This document shows positions 25,610-29,851 of a stretch of 29,851 bases of DNA, one piece after another. Where the stretch lies: assembly GCA_903879995.1 (NCBI GenBank), contig CAIRNW010000144.1:1-29851 (forward strand), given 5' to 3'. Each line of letters opens with the position of its first letter. Within the stretch, counting starts at the first letter, position 1. A program made the position numbers and the translations under genes. The stretch comes from an uncultured Bacteroidota bacterium (GTDB lineage: Bacteria > Bacteroidota > Bacteroidia > Chitinophagales > Chitinophagaceae). The notes below the pieces were generated by a model. It ran no database searches. It was not told the origin of the DNA and was given only the letters and a program-made list of their open reading frames with translations.

Positions 25610-26102
25610 AAAACGAGAAGCGTATATCAGCTGGGACGAATACTTCATGGGTGTTGCACTTTTGTCAGCCCGTCGAAGCAAGGATCCAGGCACCCAGGTA
25701 GGTGCTTGTATTGTCAATGCCCAAAATAAAATAGTGGGGGCCGGTTACAATGGTCTTCCAGCAGGCTGTGATGACAACGAATTTCCCTGGGAAAAGCAAG
25801 GCAGTTTTCTGGATACTAAATATGCTTACGTCTGTCATGCTGAGTTGAATGCCATTTTGAATAATATTGGAATGTCATTGCAAGGTTGCAGAATATACAC
25901 AGCTTTATTCCCCTGTAATGAGTGCGCAAAAGCCATTATTCAAGCTGGCATCAAAGAAGTGATTTACTTATCCGATAAATATAATGGACAAGACAGTGCC
26001 ATTGCATCCAGAAAAATGCTGGAGACTGCAGGTGTTGATTGCAGAAAAGTAACTACCACCCTTTCTTCATTGACGCTTTCTTTTGCTGAAGAAGATGTAT
26101 AA
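25599..26102 (+). CDS. Deoxycytidylate (dCMP) deaminase, TTG start
   Basis: A 167-residue zinc enzyme that makes dUMP from dCMP for thymidylate synthesis. The zinc site is H80-A-E82 ([10 protein letters not shown]) and PCNEC (Cys106, Cys109); Glu82 is the proton shuttle. The sequence follows human DCTD closely across its length, for example [59 protein letters not shown] and SDKY. That similarity begins at [13 protein letters not shown], so translation must start at or before it. The only fitting start is TTG at 25599, inside the end of icd. The pair is presumably coupled. A terminator follows immediately. Confidence 0.92.
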   Translation: MATKKREAYISWDEYFMGVALLSARRSKDPGTQVGACIVNAQNKIVGAGYNGLPAGCDDNEFPWEKQGSFLDTKYAYVCHAELNAILNNIGMSLQGCRIYTALFPCNECAKAIIQAGIKEVIYLSDKYNGQDSAIASRKMLETAGVDCRKVTTTLSSLTLSFAEEDV

Positions 26103-26130
26103 AAAAACCCCGCATGAGCGGGGTTCCCTT
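26101..26130. terminator. Bidirectional terminator between dCMP deaminase and rpsG
   Basis: AACCCCGC, loop ATGA, GCGGGGTT form a perfect 8-bp stem (26106-26125). On the minus side it is followed by a run of seven T, which ends the rpsL-rpsG message. On the plus side the tail is TTCCCTTTT, weaker but usable for the icd-dCMP deaminase message. Confidence 0.88.
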
Positions 26131-26147
26131 TTATCAATTATTTCAAC

Positions 26148-26615
26148 TTATACGCGGAAGTGTGCAAAAGCTTTGTTCGCTTCAGCCATACGGTGCGTAT
26201 CTTCTTTCTTTTTAAAAGCAGCGCCTTCGCCTTTGCTAGCTGCAACAATCTCATTTGCTAATTTATCTGCCATGCTGCGGCCATTGCGCTCGCGGCTGTA
26301 ACGAATCAGCCATTTCATGCTAAGCGAGATACGACGATCAGGACGAACTTCTGAGGGAATCTGAAAAGTTGCACCTCCGATACGACGGCTACGTACTTCT
26401 ACAGAAGGAGCCACGTTCGCTAGCGCTTTTTTCCATACTTCATATCCATCTTCACTGGTTTGCTTTGCAACTTTCTCCAATGCTGTGTAGAAAATTGTGA
26501 AAGCGCCACTCTTTTTTCCTTCCCACATTAGGTTATTGACAAAACGAGTAACGAGTTTATCGTTAAAACGAGGATCTGGAGCTAAGGGAAGTTTTTTGGC
26601 TTGTGCTTTACGCAT
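26148..26615 (-). CDS. rpsG: 30S ribosomal protein S7
   Basis: A 155-residue protein that nucleates the head of the 30S subunit on 16S rRNA. It has the expected pattern: [22 protein letters not shown] at the N-terminus, then [37 protein letters not shown], and the helical C-terminus ending KAFAHFRV. Length fits. It follows rpsL by 28 bases in the normal order. However, the message ends at a terminator straight after rpsG, so fusA, which commonly follows, is not here. Confidence 0.98.
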   Translation of the reverse strand: MRKAQAKKLPLAPDPRFNDKLVTRFVNNLMWEGKKSGAFTIFYTALEKVAKQTSEDGYEVWKKALANVAPSVEVRSRRIGGATFQIPSEVRPDRRISLSMKWLIRYSRERNGRSMADKLANEIVAASKGEGAAFKKKEDTHRMAEANKAFAHFRV

Positions 26616-26643
26616 GGTATTGTGCTATTAGAAAATTCTTAAA

Positions 26644-27024
26644 TTACTTTTTGGCTTTTTCTTTCTTAGTACCGTATTTGGAACGGCTCTTCTTACGATC
26701 CTTTACACCGGCTGTATCCAATGAACCACGAACGATGTGGTAACGTACACCTGGAAGATCCTTCACACGACCACCACGAATCAATACGATGGAGTGCTCC
26801 TGTAAGTTGTGACCCTCTCCTGGGATATAAGCGATAACCTCAACCTTGTTGGTGAGACGAACTTTTGCCACTTTACGTAGGGCAGAGTTTGGTTTTTTTG
26901 GAGTAGTGGTATAAACCCTGGTGCAAACACCACGGCGCTGTGGACATTGATCAAGCGCTCTTGATTTACTCTTCGCTTTGATAATCTCACGTCCTTTTCT
27001 TACTAACTGTTGAATAGTAGGCAT
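26644..27024 (-). CDS. rpsL: 30S ribosomal protein S12
   Basis: A 126-residue protein at the decoding centre. [17 protein letters not shown] and [11 protein letters not shown] hold the lysines at which streptomycin-resistance changes arise (E. coli Lys43 and Lys88); both are present as in the wild type. The C-terminal tail is basic (KKEKAKK). It is the first gene of the message, with a good promoter 25 bases upstream and a very short leader. It shows no unusual features. Confidence 0.98.
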   Translation of the reverse strand: MPTIQQLVRKGREIIKAKSKSRALDQCPQRRGVCTRVYTTTPKKPNSALRKVAKVRLTNKVEVIAYIPGEGHNLQEHSIVLIRGGRVKDLPGVRYHIVRGSLDTAGVKDRKKSRSKYGTKKEKAKK

Positions 27025-27048
27025 TCTAGACCCTTATTTTTGGGAGAG

Positions 27049-27080
27049 CAAAGGTAAAGATGACGCGTTGAACTACCAAA
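27049..27080 (-). promoter_or_regulatory. Promoter of rpsL-rpsG
   Basis: On the minus strand TTTG (27077-27080) is followed after 20 bases by TACCTTTG (27049-27056), the same -7 octamer as rRNA promoter P2. The start would be near 27042, giving a leader of about 18 bases. Confidence 0.75.
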
Positions 27081-27148
27081 AAATGAAAACTGTTTTTTGC
27101 CGTAAACTACCCTACTGGATTTTAGCACAAAAAACTGATTACCAATAC

Positions 27149-28150
27149 TTAAAAGCGAGGACAAGAAAGATAACGAATCGGCCTGCCCGATTTTCTTCCC
27201 GTATAGGAAACTGAAACCTCCAAACTGCTGGTTCCAGGGAGTGCCTTACCAATTTGGCCAGCAGCTACATCATATGCAATCCCGAAAACCCACTGTTGAT
27301 AGCCAAAGCCAAGATAGGGTACCAGGGCATCATTGATTCGGTAATTAACCCCGGCAACCAAATCAGTCGAAGAAGCAAAGGGGGTTCGAATGGAAAAACC
27401 AGCCATTTGTTCCATAGCAGTTCCTTGTTTTGCTACTAAAAACTGGGGGGTTATGGATAAGCGCTCTGAAATTGCCCATTGGAATCCCCCGTGCGCAACT
27501 AATCGCATTGGTATGGATTGTGCAATGGATTGCGTAACAAAAGGATCTTGTGGACGATTCAAATGAAAAGCAGCCACTCCTCCAAAAAAACGTACGGGAC
27601 GAAGCTCTCTGGCATCAGCATAAGAAACACCTGCACCAATATCCAAATCACTGGACGAGGTACGTTGTAATTGATCAGCACTGGAAACTCCAGGATCATA
27701 TCCGCTAATGGAGTTCCATTGATCCCCAAACTGAAAATTACTAGGGTCAAATTTTCTAGCCAATGCCCCTACCTGGATTCCAAAAGTGATCTGTTGATTA
27801 TCATCCTCACCAAAACGAACACCACTGTAAGCAATGGTAAGATATCCGTGTTGGTAGTGATAACCGCCATCTCCTGCAGACTGATCTAGTAGATTAATTC
27901 CAAAATTCAAATTCTTTGGCGTTACAATATCTGCGGATAACCCTTTTGTTTGGTAGGGAGTCATTACCTGACTCCATTGTGTTCTGAAAACAGCATTGGC
28001 ACGAAAATCACCCTCATTCACACCCGCCAACCCAGGATTGATTCCTAATGGGTACGCATAAAACTGAGAGAAATGGGGATCCGTTTGTGCAAAGAGCGCT
28101 GTGCAGCATCCACTGAACAAAAGAAAAAAGAAAATGAAAGTTCTTTTCAT
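27149..28150 (-). CDS. Type IX secretion membrane protein, PorP/SprF family
   Basis: A 333-residue outer-membrane protein. The signal peptide (1-21, ending LFAQ) is followed by the family opening TDPHFSQFYAYPLGINPGLAGV, then a barrel with repeated AGVSYADARELRP-type and GVNYRINDALVPYLGFGYQ-type strands. SprF in Flavobacterium is needed for surface delivery of SprB, an adhesin with a type B C-terminal domain. Here the gene starts one base after the stop of such a secreted protein, so it very likely serves that neighbour. The C-terminus SCPRF is slightly longer than the last strand. Confidence 0.93.
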   Translation of the reverse strand: MKRTFIFFFLLFSGCCTALFAQTDPHFSQFYAYPLGINPGLAGVNEGDFRANAVFRTQWSQVMTPYQTKGLSADIVTPKNLNFGINLLDQSAGDGGYHYQHGYLTIAYSGVRFGEDDNQQITFGIQVGALARKFDPSNFQFGDQWNSISGYDPGVSSADQLQRTSSSDLDIGAGVSYADARELRPVRFFGGVAAFHLNRPQDPFVTQSIAQSIPMRLVAHGGFQWAISERLSITPQFLVAKQGTAMEQMAGFSIRTPFASSTDLVAGVNYRINDALVPYLGFGYQQWVFGIAYDVAAGQIGKALPGTSSLEVSVSYTGRKSGRPIRYLSCPRF

Positions 28151-28151
28151 G

Positions 28152-29851
28152 TTAGTGAATTAAATTAATTGATCCTTTTTTGTTGACAATCGTTCCATCT
28201 TGACGCACCACTTTCAGAATATACGGATAGACACCCACCGGCTGCAATTTTCCTTTGTGTTTCCCATCCCACCCTTGCGTTGGATCGGTGGTTTGATAAA
28301 TTAACTGTCCCCACTGATTAAAAATTCGCAGGTCAATTGTACTCATGTAATTTCCAAATACCTTGACCACATCGTTCTTCCCATCATTATTGGGAGTAAA
28401 AGCATTGGGCACAAAAATTTCTCGGGTACTTAATGTTGTACCCGAGATAGGTCCTGCGGGTAAACTAGTTTCGCAAATTTTTGCACCAACGGCACGAACA
28501 AGAATTGTAATGGTGGTATTACCAGGCAATCCATCAATGGTATGACTCAACCCTGTTGCACCACTACTGGGAGTACTAAATGTACTGCCGCCATTTGTGC
28601 TGACCTGATAACCTGTAGCGCCAGTAATGGCAGGCCAGGTAAAAGTAAGTGACGAGAAAGAAATTGCACTTACAGTTACTACCGGAGTTGCTAAACGAGG
28701 TACCAACGTAACTTGAATAGCTGTACGAGCGGCACTGATACATCCTGCAGTACTATATCCCTCCACATACCAGGTGGAAGGCGCGGAAACACCCACCAAT
28801 GAAAAACTATATCCGGTTGCAACCGGTGCCCCTCCTGTTGGCGTGGGATACCAACGATACGTTACTGTGGCTGTATTTACATTTTGAACCTGCAACGTCA
28901 CATCTGAACCGGGACAAACACTAACATTACTTACTTGTGCATCTGCAGGGATGGGATTCACTGTGAGAGTAGCCGTTGCACGTGTATCACTAATGCAACC
29001 GGCAGAACTGGATGCTTCCACATAATAAGTAGCAGGGGCCGTTACACCTGAAAGGGCGTAGGAATTGCCAGTTTGCAAAGCAGTGCCCCCCGTTGCTGCT
29101 GAAAACCAACTGTAGGTCAAAGCTGGAGAAGGTGCACTAACCGCCAATAATGCATTACCACCACTGCAAACTGAAACAGGGTTCACAACTGGAGGAGCGG
29201 GTTTTGTTTGTACTTGTACAGTTATTTGAGAAGCCGCACTACAACCCAAAGCGTTTGTAGCTGTAACAATATAGGTAGTGGTGGTAAGAGGAGAAACCGT
29301 TTGACTGGAGCCTGTAAGATTTCCAGGTGTCCAGGTAAAATCAGTGAGTGCGCCCGCCCCAGGATTAATACCCAACTGAGTGGAGCCGCCTTCGCAAATG
29401 GAAGCTGGTGTAGCAGTTGCGGTAATAGTTGCATTATTATTCAATGCAATAGTGCCATTAAATGAAGCTGAGCAACCTGCTAAATCTGTAATGGTACAAG
29501 TATAATTGCCGGGTGGTAAATTAGAAGCTGTGGCTGTGCTTTGCGTGGGCGCGGTATTCCAGGAAAAATTATAAGGGCCCGTTGAACCGGTAACATTGAG
29601 TGCTATACTCCCATTGGGACCATTACAGTCAGAGGCGGTGATAGTGGGCGTAATGGTTTGGGAAAATGCAATACCAGAAGCCCCCATAATTACAGCATTG
29701 GGAAAGGGAGCATTGGCACCAGTAGACACATTGCTGATTCTTATTTTTTGTAGTTGCTTGGCGCGATCTACACAGCTGAGAACAATTTCAATGTAATAAA
29801 ACCGAGGATTATTGGTTGTTACACCATCAGCCACAAAAGGACCGGTAGCAG
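28152..29851 (-). CDS. Large secreted protein with SprB-like, Ig-like and gliding-motility C-terminal domains (5' end outside window)
   Basis: At least 566 residues are visible and the frame is open at the right edge, so the N-terminus is missing; the GTG near 29834 is internal. Domains in order are: a region of unknown type; a SprB-type repeat (ASDCNGPNGSIALNVTGSTG, then LPPGNYTCTITDLAGC); an Ig-like domain beginning ASICEGGSTQLGI; two related Ig-like repeats (VSVCSGGNALL and VSVCPGSDVTL, each ending YYVEASSSAGCIS or WYVEGYSTAGCIS); a fibronectin type III domain (WPAITGATGYQVS); and a type B secretion domain (FVPNAFTPNNDGKNDVVKV to GSINLIH). It is exported by the type IX system and probably anchored at the surface, acting in adhesion or motility. 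Confidence 0.93.
   Translation of the reverse strand, partial: ATGPFVADGVTTNNPRFYYIEIVLSCVDRAKQLQKIRISNVSTGANAPFPNAVIMGASGIAFSQTITPTITASDCNGPNGSIALNVTGSTGPYNFSWNTAPTQSTATASNLPPGNYTCTITDLAGCSASFNGTIALNNNATITATATPASICEGGSTQLGINPGAGALTDFTWTPGNLTGSSQTVSPLTTTTYIVTATNALGCSAASQITVQVQTKPAPPVVNPVSVCSGGNALLAVSAPSPALTYSWFSAATGGTALQTGNSYALSGVTAPATYYVEASSSAGCISDTRATATLTVNPIPADAQVSNVSVCPGSDVTLQVQNVNTATVTYRWYPTPTGGAPVATGYSFSLVGVSAPSTWYVEGYSTAGCISAARTAIQVTLVPRLATPVVTVSAISFSSLTFTWPAITGATGYQVSTNGGSTFSTPSSGATGLSHTIDGLPGNTTITILVRAVGAKICETSLPAGPISGTTLSTREIFVPNAFTPNNDGKNDVVKVFGNYMSTIDLRIFNQWGQLIYQTTDPTQGWDGKHKGKLQPVGVYPYILKVVRQDGTIVNKKGSINLIH

Noticed and set aside
26644..27024. Streptomycin-resistance changes in S12
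   Set aside because: The lysines at the two known resistance sites are the sensitive-type residues.
28760..29200. Tandem DNA repeat in the adhesin gene
   Set aside because: The two Ig-like repeats are similar in protein but diverged in DNA, so this is an old domain duplication rather than a DNA repeat.

Overview
The window is a piece of a bacterial chromosome from the phylum Bacteroidota, most likely class Chitinophagia, family Chitinophagaceae. The grounds are: a 16S rRNA gene of Bacteroidota type; promoters of the Bacteroidota form TTTG-N19/20-TAnnTTTG in front of rRNA, tRNA and ribosomal protein genes; a type IX secretion pair (PorP/SprF-like protein plus a protein with a gliding-motility C-terminal domain); and a ferredoxin divergent from a LuxC-like acyl-CoA reductase. 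The family placement is an inference from gene content and memory of related proteins, not from a database search. I saw no insertion sequence, prophage, integrase, CRISPR array or toxin-antitoxin pair. It reads as core chromosome.

Layout. 1-976 holds the 5' two thirds of a 16S rRNA gene on the minus strand, and the rest of the rRNA operon lies off the left edge. Its leader (977-1370) contains two tandem promoters with similar downstream sequences. 1371-7222 is a run of minus-strand genes: gapA-pgk (lower glycolysis), lemA with two TPM-domain genes, then a DUF4476 gene overlapping truA. At 7310 a tRNA-Glu with its own promoter and terminator points right, followed by a start-less fragment of an outer-membrane barrel gene and terC. 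der and era (minus) follow, then a minus-strand initiator tRNA. 10996-11084 is a TPP riboswitch controlling a TonB-dependent receptor, which is therefore probably a thiamine-related importer.

13322-15483 (minus) carries ferredoxin, D-Ala-D-Ala ligase and a PASTA protein. Divergent from it are the acyl-CoA reductase and a periplasmic HtrA protease. 18126-22421 has a GH13 amylase lipoprotein, ispH, and an alpha-glucan phosphorylase homologue in which the PLP-binding lysine position is threonine. A lipoprotein of unknown function, a ZIP metal transporter, and an overlapping pair icd plus dCMP deaminase follow; both members of that pair resemble their human counterparts. The right end has rpsG/rpsL without fusA behind them, then the PorP/SprF-like gene and the 3' part of a large secreted adhesin-like gene that runs off the window.

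How the genes work together: most of the window is housekeeping (translation, GTPases for ribosome assembly, glycolysis, TCA cycle, cell wall, isoprenoids). The more specific units are thiamine uptake, alpha-glucan use, and type IX secretion. I found no clearly new multi-gene system. The items most worth a second look are the phosphorylase homologue without its lysine, the duplicated rRNA promoters, the eukaryote-like icd/dCMP deaminase pair, and the lipoprotein with a four-cysteine C-terminal domain.
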